Positions 35,525-44,114 of a DNA stretch of 55,003 bases are shown here, in pieces. The notes below the pieces were generated by a model. That model saw only the letters and a list, made by a program, of their open reading frames with translations, did no database searches and was not told where the DNA came from. The translations under genes and the position numbers were made by a program. The DNA lies in contig JALNZT010000032.1 of NCBI GenBank assembly GCA_023229135.1, positions 1-55,003 on the forward strand, written 5' to 3'. Source of the stretch: Bacteroidales bacterium. GTDB taxonomy: Bacteria > Bacteroidota > Bacteroidia > Bacteroidales > F082. Position 1 is the stretch's first letter, and each line of letters begins with the position of its first letter.

Positions 35525-36424
35525 TTATTTAATAATGTCATTTGGATAATATCTTCTGTAATATCCAGCATCGTGTCCTTCATAGACAGATGCATCCAAA
35601 ACAATCGCAACAATACCAGCTTCAAATAACACCCAAACATTACCATAATTATAATGAGGGTGTCGTCCATAAACTCGTTGTGGTGTATCGTCTATTGCTC
35701 TTGGTTGTCCACATACTTTAATTACTTCTTTCGGCGTCATCCCAATTCTAACATTTGCCTTTGCATCAATAGTAGACTTACTAATTAGGTATTCAATCTT
35801 TTGTAGATCAGTAAGGATTTGCTGTTCTTGAGCTTGATAGGATGCAAGTTGTTGTTTTGCTTTAAGTAATTGTTGATTTAATGAATTCAATTTGGTTTGC
35901 TTTGAGTTAACTTCACTTTGTTGTGTTGCTAATTGTCGTTTAACTAAATTTAGTTCTTCGTTTTTATATTCAAGTTCATTATTTGAGCTTTTCAGCAAAA
36001 TATTTAAACTATCAATCACTTCACTACTTCTTCTTTTAGAAAGGGTTTGATTTATTCTTCGCAAAACTTCTTCAGGGTCTGCCACTATTTCAGCTTTAAC
36101 ATAGTATTCGTATCCATCCCAATTTTCTTCAATTATTTTAGTTTCTGTTGTTCCTGCACTTAGTGTTTTAATTTCATTCGTAAAAAAGTCTTTTGTGATT
36201 CTGTTGTTTTCTTCGGTGACTTCATAATTTACATAACTTTCAACATAAGTACCTAATTCCTCAAGCAAAAGAGCTTTGACCTCTGTTAATGCTTTTTGTC
36301 GGGAACTTACTTTGCTATCTGTTTCGCTGGCCTTATAAAAATATTCCCTAATGAATGTCTTATTTTGTGCAAATAATACAAATGGAATAATTATGAAATA
36401 GGAAATAATTAGAGTTTTCCTCAT
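35525..36424 (-). CDS. Secreted coiled-coil protein with SmpA/BamE-like C-terminal segment
   Basis: 299 residues. A signal peptide ends at VLFAQ (residue ~19). Residues ~25-125 resemble the stress-type FlgT-N/LPP20 fold by pattern (ASETDSKVSSRQKALTEVKA, then YYVKAEIVADPEEVLRRI). Residues ~138-215 form a long coiled coil rich in Gln and Lys. The tail has VRIGMTPKEVIKVCGQPRAI, which fits the SmpA/OmlA (BamE) motif, then YGNVWVLFEAGIVAIVLD. So it is a periplasmic or outer-membrane-associated protein of unknown role. AT-rich. It lies 4 bases after the gene at 36429, probably in one transcript. Confidence 0.65.
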   Translation of the reverse strand: MRKTLIISYFIIIPFVLFAQNKTFIREYFYKASETDSKVSSRQKALTEVKALLLEELGTYVESYVNYEVTEENNRITKDFFTNEIKTLSAGTTETKIIEENWDGYEYYVKAEIVADPEEVLRRINQTLSKRRSSEVIDSLNILLKSSNNELEYKNEELNLVKRQLATQQSEVNSKQTKLNSLNQQLLKAKQQLASYQAQEQQILTDLQKIEYLISKSTIDAKANVRIGMTPKEVIKVCGQPRAIDDTPQRVYGRHPHYNYGNVWVLFEAGIVAIVLDASVYEGHDAGYYRRYYPNDIIK

Positions 36425-36428
36425 GATA

Positions 36429-36971
36429 TTATTTTGAAAGTAATTTATATCTTTTCTGAAAGTCTTTTTTTAATTTGTCTTTTAATTTTGGAAATTCATC
36501 AATAACAAACTCATCATATAATTCCTGCTTATCTGAAATTGCTTTAAGCCAAACGTCTGTTCCTCTCGAATCTTCAAAAATATTAGCCAAGTTTTGTGAT
36601 TTTTTTGACTCCTTGATTTTTTTAAGGATTTGTCCCATTATATCAACTGTATAATCGTCAAAAATGATTTCGTTGAATTCATAATACTCAATGAAATCAT
36701 TAATCACTTTTACAGTTTCTTCCTTGAACTTGGCTTTTTCAAAATCATCACTTGGTTCTCTCTGGCTCATAAATGTGTCAAGGGCTTTTTCCATCAGAAC
36801 TAATTTCTTGTATAGTATTCTAATAATTTCAAGTTTGTCTGAGTACAATTTTGAAAATCTAAACAATTGTTTATTAAGTCGGTGTTTGAAAAGCTCTTGT
36901 GTGACAAATGTTCCAACTCCAGAACCGATCACTATATAAGCTGATAATTCTAATACCTCTGTTAATGGCAT
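36429..36971 (-). CDS. Unknown protein with N-terminal membrane segment
   Basis: 180 residues from the ATG at 36971, giving MPLTEVLELSAYIVIGSGVG and a membrane-like stretch, then a long helical soluble region rich in Lys and Glu. An upstream in-frame ATG at 37028 would add 19 residues, but that stretch includes an ACGTTGGCGTT sequence that looks like a recombination border, so the shorter start is preferred. I do not recognise the family. It is AT-rich and 4 bases upstream of the coiled-coil gene on the same strand. Confidence 0.6.
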   Translation of the reverse strand: MPLTEVLELSAYIVIGSGVGTFVTQELFKHRLNKQLFRFSKLYSDKLEIIRILYKKLVLMEKALDTFMSQREPSDDFEKAKFKEETVKVINDFIEYYEFNEIIFDDYTVDIMGQILKKIKESKKSQNLANIFEDSRGTDVWLKAISDKQELYDEFVIDEFPKLKDKLKKDFQKRYKLLSK

Positions 36972-37303
36972 GATATTATGCTTCTTTACAATGAACGCCA
37001 ACGTATGTATATATTCACAATTAAACATATTTCTCCATTACTTTTTCAAAATTTCTCCATACACTCCCTATTTGGTGGTGCAAAATAATCTCCGGCAAGC
37101 ACACATATATATATGCTCACCTACCAAAATTATCCGCAGTAGCCAATACCCTCATCAGGTATCAAGCCTCCTACTTTCCAATAAATTTTCCTTCTTCTTA
37201 TAAATATGCCTAGATCCAAGCATTACATTCAATCCGACAAGCGACTGTTCAGAACTGTAAAATTATATAATCATTCTATACAAACCAAACTTTCAAAATA
37301 ATT

Positions 37304-37590
37304 ACTGATGTTTCGCACCTATTCTATAATCTTGTAATAATGAATATCATAAAAAACAACACATTCCTTATATTGCTGATTACCAATAGTATAAAATTTC
37401 CATTATAAACGGATTTCCTTCGTGAAACTCTGTGCCTTCTTTGCGAAACTCTGTGTAAGAGCCCCGATAGTTTTCGGGGTCACGAAGTGACTCAAAGGAA
37501 CCACAAAGATGACACAGAGAATTATTTCTCATGCAAGATGCTGTTTTTCTGTTATTTACATTATTTATAGAATAGGTGCGAAACATCAGT
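37304..37590. mobile_element. MITE-like element with 26-base perfect terminal inverted repeats
   Basis: The left end ACTGATGTTTCGCACC through TATAA (37304-37329) is repeated exactly in inverted form at 37565-37590. The element is 287 bases and encodes no transposase, so it would need one from elsewhere. A clear target duplication is not visible. Inside are two copies of GAAACTCTGTG, a CCCCGA/TCGGGG hairpin (37462-37479) and CCACAAAGATGACACAGAG, words also found in other gaps. Confidence 0.75.
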
Positions 37591-38070
37591 TATTAAAAAC
37601 AATCCATGCAAGCTTATAACTTTCCTACATCGCAAAAAAAATCACCCCAGTATGAATCCTTTGTTTAGTGTGCCACAATCCCATCCTTTTCAAAAATTTT
37701 CGTCATTATGAAACCATTAAATAATTTTGCTCTCCCTCTTTCAGAATGCAAAAAAACCAATCAATTCAGTCATTCGACCTTTAACTTTAGCATTTTCAAT
37801 AATTCTTCGCTTTTCACTTTTCAATCCTCCGTTGCAGCTGAGCAAGCTTCTAGCTTATTTGATGCCGGAATGAAACGCTGAATTTTTGTTTGCTTAGTCA
37901 GAGAATGACAAGTTTGAGACTTGTGATGTGCTGAATAACAATAAGTTTACTTTGGGAAATAATTATTTCAAGCACACGCATAACGAGGAAATCGGCATTT
38001 TCCGGCAATCACTATTTAACGGACTCCTAAATAAGCTACACTTCTACAAAAGAATATTTTTAATTAAAGC

Positions 38071-38096
38071 TGTAACTTTACCGTTCAGTATCCGTT
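38071..38096 (+). promoter_or_regulatory. Candidate ECF-type promoter
   Basis: TGTAAC at 38071-38076 and CGTT at 38093-38096 are 16 bases apart, 27 bases before the sigma factor start. ECF sigma genes often read their own promoter from an AAC-type -35 and a CGT-type -10, so this may be autoregulation. Confidence 0.35.
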
Positions 38097-38122
38097 TCAC
38101 CAATTGAAACCATAATTAGAGG

Positions 38123-38620
38123 ATGACCCCGAAGGAATACAATCTTTGTGTTGATCAATTTGCCGATGGGCTTTTTCGCTTCATCATCAAAAATATACGT
38201 GATGAAGAAAAAGCCAGGGATATTGTGCAGGAAACTTTCGTGAAAGTTTGGCAGAAGGTAGATGATATTCCCTACGAAAAAGGCAAATCTTACCTGTTTA
38301 CTACCGCGTATCACACCATGATTGACGAGATACGAAAAAGCGAGAAAATGCAACGCATGGAAGCACAGCATCAAAACCTACAAAGCAGTCACAACAGCTA
38401 TTCCGACTTAAAGGAAATACTTGATGACGCTTTGAGAACGCTCTCTGAAATTCAGCGTTCGGTGGTGCTTTTACGCGATTACGAAGGCTATTCCTACTCA
38501 GAAATTGGTGCCATCACCGGCTTAACAGAGGCGCAGGTAAAGGTGTATATTTTCAGGGCCAGAATGCAGTTGAAAAAATATTTACAAAGTGTCGAAAACG
38601 TTTTAGAAATACCCGCATAA
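38123..38620 (+). CDS. ECF-type RNA polymerase sigma factor
   Basis: 165 residues, the usual ECF size. Region 2 is seen in DGLFRFIIKNIRDEEKARDI, then VQETFVKVWQKVDDIPYEKG. Region 4 is LSEIQRSVVLLRDYEGYSYS, then EIGAITGLTEAQVKVYIFRA, with the helix-turn-helix that reads the -35 element. It directs RNA polymerase to a small regulon, set by its partner. Its stop overlaps the start of the next gene by one base (TAATG), the normal arrangement for a sigma/anti-sigma pair. Confidence 0.93.
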   Translation: MTPKEYNLCVDQFADGLFRFIIKNIRDEEKARDIVQETFVKVWQKVDDIPYEKGKSYLFTTAYHTMIDEIRKSEKMQRMEAQHQNLQSSHNSYSDLKEILDDALRTLSEIQRSVVLLRDYEGYSYSEIGAITGLTEAQVKVYIFRARMQLKKYLQSVENVLEIPA

Positions 38621-39744
38621 TGAATATCAACAGCCATACTTATGAAGCATTCCTGCTCGATTTTGCAGAAGGCCGGCTTGATGCGGAAGAAATAATCTTG
38701 CTTGAAGCATATATCCAGGCGCATCCAGAGTTGGGCAGCTGGGAGGAGCTTACCGAAGACCTGCCGGTTTTGATAGAGGAAGAACTCCTGTTTGTAAATA
38801 AATCGCGTTTGAAAGCCCCTTTTTTGCCTGAACAAGTGCTATCAATACATGCCGAAAATTTTGACAGCTTTGCTATCGCTTACCTTGAAAATGAATTAAA
38901 CATAACTGAAAAGCAGGCATTTGAGCGTTTTCTTGAAACTGACAAAACGCATCAGAAAGCCTTCTTGATTTTGCAGAAAACAATTCTTCAGCCGGATAAA
39001 AGCATCCAATTTGAAGGCAAAGAGGAATTAAAAATAAAATCCGGTCGCAAAGCCGTTTTATTTATGCCCTGGATTGGTGTTGCCGCCGGCTTACTTTTGC
39101 TAATCAGCCTGGGTTGGTGGTTTGCCCGCGAAGACACCAAACCTTCTGCCCTGCACGAAGCCATTTACACCATGAGCAGCATAAAGCCTACACAAATTTA
39201 TATGCCACAAACCGCTGAAAAGGCGGTAAGGCTTGTAAGACCTGAAATAAAAAATCCCGGAAACCAGATTCCTGAGATAAATTTCACGCAACAAAATGCA
39301 ATTCCTGCCGAAATGACTTTCGCACAGGCAACACCTTTTTCGTGGACACCGGTAGCCAGTCTGTTTTATACTGACGACAGCAAGACCCTATTTTATTTTT
39401 ATGATGGAGCATCCATTTTAGCTGAATTGAACGAACGTACCGTCCAAAATCAAAAATCGCTTGCAGGACTAATTTTATCCAATGCTGCAAGTAAATTCCT
39501 ACAAAGCTTCCGTAGTACAGAAACCATGCAAAAGCCTGTAATAGTGGAATCTACAGCTAATAATCCTGCAAAATATTCACTGATAAAATTGGCTGAAGCA
39601 GGCATTAAAACCTTTAATACCATGACGGATAATGAGCTTGCTTTGGAGAAAACCTTAAATACAAAAGGTGAAATTAGCAGCCTCAGGTTTCGGTCAGAAT
39701 CTATTTCGTTTAGTCGGCAATATCAACCCCAAAAAGCAGAATAA
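38620..39744 (+). CDS. Putative membrane anti-sigma factor with duplicated N-terminal helical motif
   Basis: 374 residues. The cytoplasmic N-terminus has two related copies of a helical motif: YEAFLLDFAEGRLDAEEIIL (8-27) and FAIAYLENELNITEKQAFER (84-103), each with an acidic helix and a (E/D)-x-x-(L/F)-E-x-(Y/F)-type second helix. One membrane helix lies at ~145-168 (VLFMPWIGVAAGLLLLISLG). The outer ~200 residues are a polar domain I do not recognise. By position and topology it should hold the sigma factor at the membrane and release it on an envelope signal. It is coupled to the sigma gene by a one-base overlap. Confidence 0.7.
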   Translation: MNINSHTYEAFLLDFAEGRLDAEEIILLEAYIQAHPELGSWEELTEDLPVLIEEELLFVNKSRLKAPFLPEQVLSIHAENFDSFAIAYLENELNITEKQAFERFLETDKTHQKAFLILQKTILQPDKSIQFEGKEELKIKSGRKAVLFMPWIGVAAGLLLLISLGWWFAREDTKPSALHEAIYTMSSIKPTQIYMPQTAEKAVRLVRPEIKNPGNQIPEINFTQQNAIPAEMTFAQATPFSWTPVASLFYTDDSKTLFYFYDGASILAELNERTVQNQKSLAGLILSNAASKFLQSFRSTETMQKPVIVESTANNPAKYSLIKLAEAGIKTFNTMTDNELALEKTLNTKGEISSLRFRSESISFSRQYQPQKAE

Positions 39745-40289
39745 AGCTGATGCATTGATAGCTTAGAAAGCTTCTGTTTCAGAAGAATTTAGGAATTAGA
39801 TTATCACAGTTTACAAACTCACGAAATACGGAACCCCTAATCTATCTTTATCTATTAAGGTCACATAACCAATTTTCCGGCAGGTGCCACGAAAGAATAT
39901 TCCGCGAGTTTCATGGGATAAAAAAACACAATCGTTAGGCAACGCCCCTGGTGTGTACCTCCAATCTCTTGAATCCTCAAATTTTCAAATTTCACACTAA
40001 ACGAAGTCGAAGTGCATCAAATCATTTCAAATCTTCGAATCCCTTAACCCGTAAAATAGCTACAACCCTATTCGAATCCTGAGCCTCCTCCGAAAATTAA
40101 TATTTTGCCACAAAGGCACGAAAACACAAAGATTTCATGAAGTCTATAATGTTGACCTACAACGCCTTGTGATTCTTAGAGTCTTGGAGACTTTATTGCA
40201 TTCTTCATTTCTTGACTTTTCGGAGTGGGGTCAATCTTTGAATTCCTGAATCCTTAAATCTTTGAATTTACGGCACAGACAGCGTCCTT
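39745..40289. other. 545-base gap with intergenic repeat words
   Basis: No gene seen. It contains CCACAAAGGCACGAAAACAC (40109-40128), close to words in the MITE-like element, and several AATC(C)TT(G/T)AATT-type words (39974-40060 and 40230-40270). No hairpin strong enough to call a terminator. Confidence 0.5.
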
Positions 40290-42857
40290 TCAATTGATTA
40301 AATCGTTGAGGCTTTTAGTTTCAAAACGCAGTTTGCTATTTTCAATTTCACCGGAAGGATAAAAAATAACGCGCTTGGTTCTGCCTGCCGGCAGATCAAA
40401 ATAGTTTGTTTGCCAGCGTCCATTCGCATCATTGGAGTTTAATTGCAGGTTTTTTAAAAATACCGGCGAATTCAGCACGATCTCAATTTTATCTGTGTCG
40501 GGCATCAAATACATAGAAATTTCATGTGGTGGCAGCAGTAGGTTTTTTGGGTTTACGAAAAAATGGAATTTCTCGGCCAGGATTTCATTTTCATACATAT
40601 ACCGCAGTCGAAGCCAAACTTTTTGGCGGTTGATATTTTGTAAAATATCAGCGGCAAAACCTCCATCCAAACATGCAACTTCGCCAGGTTTCAGTACCAA
40701 AAGCTGCGAACTCGACTGCAAGACATTCCCTTCAAAATCGAGTAAATCAAAAATTGCCCTTCCGTTAAGGGTTTTTTGTGTTTCATTTAAAAACAGCCCG
40801 ACAGCTTTATTTTCATGTGTTTCAACTCCGATAAGCGTGTTATTGTACAGCCTTTGCAAGTGGTAATAGGCTGCTTTTGGGCGACCAAAATAGTCTATCA
40901 CCGACCATGAAATGGATGGCCAGGCATCGTTGAGTTGCCAAAACAAGGTTCCCATGCTGTGCGGGCGCGACAATCGCTGGCCTTCTATCGCCATCTCAAG
41001 CCCGTAAAGCTGAACCAGTTGACTCATATAAGTATAATCTTCGATTGACTTTGGAACAGGAAAATCGCGCTGCATATAGTCGGCTATAAGTGCCGTTCCG
41101 CGCGGGTGTTTCTGGAAATATTCGATTTCGGGAGAGCCGGGCCACAGCAGGTCTTTTTTGGCCATATTGGTTAATGTCGCCATATCCGGCATAGCCTGAA
41201 AACCAAATTCACTGTTGAAGCGGCCAATTTTTTGTTGATACAACTCAAATGGCTCTTCGCCCCACCAAACGCCCCAATAATGTACATCGCCGCTGAGGTA
41301 GCTTTCGTCGTGACCCCATCCGCCCGAGGGCGAGCTGGGCCAATAAGCTGTATTTGGATCGTAAGAATTAATCAACTCGGGAATAAGCTGCTCAAAAAGC
41401 TGTTCATAGTTGTTCCAAAGGCTATCTGATTGCTTCTTAGTCCAGTTGAACTGCTTTTGCCAACCCCAATTCACAAAGCCTTCATCAATTTCGTTGTTGC
41501 CGCACCACAACGCCAGCGATGTGCGTCCACGCAGCCGCTTCACTTGCTGAGAAACTTCTGTTTTTACATTTTGCAAAAAAGAAGAATCGACCGGATACAA
41601 AGCGTTTGCGAACATAAAATCCTGCCATACCAGCAAGCCCAAGCTGTCGCATAAATCATAGAAATAGTCTTCGGGATAAATACCTCCACCCCAAATCCGT
41701 AACATGTTTATGTTCGCGTTTTTGGTATCAATCAATAATTCCCGTGTTTTCTCGCGGCTCATTCTGGTCGGAAACATATCCTCAGGCACATAATTGGCGC
41801 CTTTAGCGTACATAGGTATGCCATTCATTTGAAAATAAAAAGACTTGCCAATACTATCTGCTTCCTGTATCAATTGAATAGCGCGGAATCCAAGGAATTT
41901 ATTTTGCTCAAAAATAATTTCGTTCCCATCAAAAAGCTTTATGTCAAATTCTGTTAAAGGCTGTTTGCCCATCCCGTTTGGCCACCATAAATCCGGATTT
42001 TCGATCTCGAAGGGGACACTCAATTCATTCGCGCCTTTCTGAAGGTTTATTGACTTATCAAGCAGTTTTCTACCATTGGCAAAAAGCTGTAGTTTATAGG
42101 CTCTAACTTGCTCTGAATCTATTGATAGCACAAGATTAATTAGGGCATTTTCTTCATTAACTTCTTGCTGCAAAAAAGAAATCTGATCAACCTTTAGCCG
42201 GCTCCACGATTCCAGTTTTATATTTTTCCACAAACCCAATGTGCGGTATTCCGGCGCCCAGTCCCAGCCAGACTGGTAGGCAGCTTTACGGATATAAGCG
42301 CGGTCATCAGGCAATTTTACAGATGCAGCCTGCTTCAGGCTATCAATAATTTGCGGTGAAGGCGGGAAAACAATTTTTAATTGATTCGTCGTTTTAAGCA
42401 ATTTTTCTTTGACTGGGATGCGCCATTTTCTGAACATATTATTGGCAGTAAAAAGCGGCTCGTCATTGAGAAAAACATGGGCATAAGTGTCGATTCCATC
42501 AAAAACCAAGTCAATGAAATCAAAATTCAACAGCGCTGCATCAACCGTAAACTCGCTTTCCCAAACCCATTGTTGCCGAGAAATCCATTGCAGATCCTTT
42601 TCAACTCCAGCCTTAAAGGGATCAGGAATATATCCGGCCTCGGCCAATGCCAGGTGTAGCTCGGCAGGAAGAGTAATGGAATCTATAGTGATGGAACTTC
42701 CCGAAACACGCCAATGTGCACTAAGCATTTGATCCTGCATCTTGGTAGTCTTTTGACAAGAGCTTACCAATGTTACCAAAAAAAACGCACAAATGAGGCA
42801 AACGATAAAAGTCATCGTCTTGTAAAAAGTACTGAAGAAGTGGCTAAATTGAGCCAT
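40290..42857 (-). CDS. Beta-mannosidase, GH2 family, lipoprotein
   Basis: 855 residues. A lipobox in the signal peptide (LVTLVSSCQK) marks a lipoprotein. It should release mannose from non-reducing ends of beta-mannosides (EC 3.2.1.25) in the periplasm or at the surface. GH2 layout: sugar-binding jelly roll (~45-220, with RKAAYQSGWDWAPEYRTLG), Ig-like domain (~225-330), TIM barrel (~345-660) with MLRIWGGGIYPEDYFYDLCD, ALWCGNNEIDEG (acid/base Glu456) and GRFNSEFGF (nucleophile Glu550), then beta domains. All catalytic residues are present. It stands alone, far from the sugar genes at 50-54 kb. Confidence 0.9.
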   Translation of the reverse strand: MAQFSHFFSTFYKTMTFIVCLICAFFLVTLVSSCQKTTKMQDQMLSAHWRVSGSSITIDSITLPAELHLALAEAGYIPDPFKAGVEKDLQWISRQQWVWESEFTVDAALLNFDFIDLVFDGIDTYAHVFLNDEPLFTANNMFRKWRIPVKEKLLKTTNQLKIVFPPSPQIIDSLKQAASVKLPDDRAYIRKAAYQSGWDWAPEYRTLGLWKNIKLESWSRLKVDQISFLQQEVNEENALINLVLSIDSEQVRAYKLQLFANGRKLLDKSINLQKGANELSVPFEIENPDLWWPNGMGKQPLTEFDIKLFDGNEIIFEQNKFLGFRAIQLIQEADSIGKSFYFQMNGIPMYAKGANYVPEDMFPTRMSREKTRELLIDTKNANINMLRIWGGGIYPEDYFYDLCDSLGLLVWQDFMFANALYPVDSSFLQNVKTEVSQQVKRLRGRTSLALWCGNNEIDEGFVNWGWQKQFNWTKKQSDSLWNNYEQLFEQLIPELINSYDPNTAYWPSSPSGGWGHDESYLSGDVHYWGVWWGEEPFELYQQKIGRFNSEFGFQAMPDMATLTNMAKKDLLWPGSPEIEYFQKHPRGTALIADYMQRDFPVPKSIEDYTYMSQLVQLYGLEMAIEGQRLSRPHSMGTLFWQLNDAWPSISWSVIDYFGRPKAAYYHLQRLYNNTLIGVETHENKAVGLFLNETQKTLNGRAIFDLLDFEGNVLQSSSQLLVLKPGEVACLDGGFAADILQNINRQKVWLRLRYMYENEILAEKFHFFVNPKNLLLPPHEISMYLMPDTDKIEIVLNSPVFLKNLQLNSNDANGRWQTNYFDLPAGRTKRVIFYPSGEIENSKLRFETKSLNDLIN

Positions 42858-43026
42858 TGATAGACGTTGTTTTATATTTTCAAAGTGCGAATTTATTCAA
42901 TTCCAATGAAAGGCTGTTCATAATTGGTGTTTTATTTATTTCATGCTCTCTTACAGTTGCGAAGTTGCCTAACCAAAAGAAGAAAAAGCTAAATTGCAGT
43001 CTTTTTTAATCAAAAATACATCATCT

Positions 43027-43464
43027 ATGAAGAAAAAAATCGTGTTTTTAGGCTTGATTTTCTGCTTATTTTCGGTGAGTTTGTTTTCACAAGAAACCTA
43101 TCCCTTGAAAATCAGCGATATAACTATCCAACAAAAAAGAGAAGTAATTGCCAGTCCTTCTGATATTGAAGGAACGCTAAGGCAAAACTTGGCACAAAGT
43201 TTCACGCTTTTTGAGCAAGACGGACTCAAAGCCTGGGTTGAATTCACACCGAGATTTAAAGGCCGCAGGATGAAGTTGGTGCGCAACATTTATGTTAAAG
43301 CATCCGATGGAAACATAAAAAAATTCAAGCAGAAAAAGGCTGTTCAACTGCTAAAAGTCTCTGTAACAGGCGTTATGAAAGGCAGGGATGCAGCCGAAAT
43401 ATTGTATGATCGTAAAATGAGAAAATCTTTATTTGTTAAATATAATTATGAACTCACCTATTAA
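43027..43464 (+). CDS. Small secreted protein of unknown function
   Basis: About 145 residues. A signal peptide (KKKIVFLGLIFCLFSVSLFS, cut before QETY) leads to a compact soluble domain with IQQKREVIASPSDIEGTL and FEQDGLKAWVEFTPRFKGRR. I do not recognise the family. The ATG at 43027 gives the clean signal peptide; an upstream TTG at 42994 adds eleven residues without function. The next gene starts 10 bases downstream and also encodes a secreted protein, so they likely form one unit. Confidence 0.6.
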   Translation: MKKKIVFLGLIFCLFSVSLFSQETYPLKISDITIQQKREVIASPSDIEGTLRQNLAQSFTLFEQDGLKAWVEFTPRFKGRRMKLVRNIYVKASDGNIKKFKQKKAVQLLKVSVTGVMKGRDAAEILYDRKMRKSLFVKYNYELTY

Positions 43465-43474
43465 AAATCCACTT

Positions 43475-43870
43475 ATGAAAAAACAGATTCTTATTATCGC
43501 CCTGGCTTTGATTGCCTTTAGTAGTTTATTGTACAGCTTTAACACGCCCGCACCACAAGAGGGCAAGGTGAAATGGCTTCAAATTACTGTAGTTGAATCT
43601 GTTGTACCGGGAGGCGCCGGTAGATCGCGCATGATTACTATTGACGAAAACGGAAAAACCGATGAAGTGAAAATCAACAACTTTTTCAGTTTGGCCGGTA
43701 TCAACTTTGGCAATATTCGCGAAAACGACCAAACGGTAACCAATGAAATCCAAGAACTTACCAATATGGGCTGGACACTCGAGCATATATCTTCTGGCGT
43801 TTTTTCGGGCAACCAAAACAACTCGAACGGCATTTTCCTGACCCGCTATTTGCTTAAGAAAACGGAGTAG
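43475..43870 (+). CDS. Small secreted protein of unknown function
   Basis: About 131 residues starting at the ATG at 43475 (MKKQILIIALALIAFSSLLY), a signal peptide cut near YSFNT. Upstream starts at 43433 and 43448 would overlap the previous gene and add unneeded residues. The mature part has VKWLQITVVESVVPGGAGRS and TNMGWTLEHISSGVFSG; the latter resembles the MGWELV-type motif of small DUF-type domains, but no function follows from this. It pairs with the gene at 43027. Confidence 0.55.
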   Translation: MKKQILIIALALIAFSSLLYSFNTPAPQEGKVKWLQITVVESVVPGGAGRSRMITIDENGKTDEVKINNFFSLAGINFGNIRENDQTVTNEIQELTNMGWTLEHISSGVFSGNQNNSNGIFLTRYLLKKTE

Positions 43871-43940
43871 TATTTCACGTCATTTCTGAGGGTTTGCTCT
43901 GCTATATCTCCCGGGTTTCTAATCTTATGGTTTTTATGGG

Positions 43941-43957
43941 AAACCTCTCTGAGGTTT
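43941..43957. repeat. Hairpin repeat with three-base loop (TCT; AGA on the other strand)
   Basis: AAACCTC-TCT-GAGGTTT, a 7-base-pair stem. On the minus strand it reads CCTC-AGA-GAGG, matching the inner part of the hairpin at 34093. Confidence 0.5.
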
Positions 43958-44010
43958 GCGTTACGATGGTTTGCTTTGCATCCGGATAAATACGGTTGTT
44001 ATTATTGGGT

Positions 44011-44025
44011 AAGTCCTACGGACTT
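44011..44025. repeat. Hairpin repeat with three-base loop (TAC; GTA on the other strand)
   Basis: AAGTCC-TAC-GGACTT, a 6-base-pair stem followed by a T-run, so it could also stop transcription from the left. Confidence 0.45.
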
Positions 44026-44035
44026 TTTTTATGTT

Positions 44036-44090
44036 GGTTTATTTTTTACACCCAAGGGTTTTACATACCCTTGGGTGTAAAAAATAAACC
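44036..44090. terminator. Perfect 24-base-pair palindrome, bidirectional terminator
   Basis: The arm 44036-44059 (from GGTTTATTTTTTACACCC to AAGGGT) is exactly complementary to 44067-44090 around a 7-base loop. It lies between the converging small secreted gene and cutC. The stem carries long A/T tracts. Its length is far beyond an ordinary terminator. Confidence 0.65.
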
Positions 44091-44114
44091 CATAATGTTC
44101 GTGACAACAATCAA

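Larger units (their letters stand above)
36972..38122. other. Gene-poor gap with MITE-like element
   Basis: About 1.15 kb. It begins with the GTTGGCG-type border (minus strand, around 36995-37001), contains the MITE-like element at 37304-37590 and ends with the sigma-factor promoter. A 57-codon frame at 37708-37881 shows no recognisable feature. Otherwise I see nothing. Confidence 0.6.

Noticed and set aside
37100..37125. ATATATAT stretch as a possible regulatory hairpin
   Set aside because: Simple repeat with only three flanking pairs; no gene close enough.
33391..37640. CRISPR array
   Set aside because: Repeats are irregular in spacing and sequence, without unique spacers of constant length, and there are no cas genes.
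37708..37881. A 57-codon open frame from an ATG (MKPLNNFALPLSECKKTNQF...)
   Set aside because: No family, signal or promoter, and the surrounding gap is repeat-rich; chance is likely.
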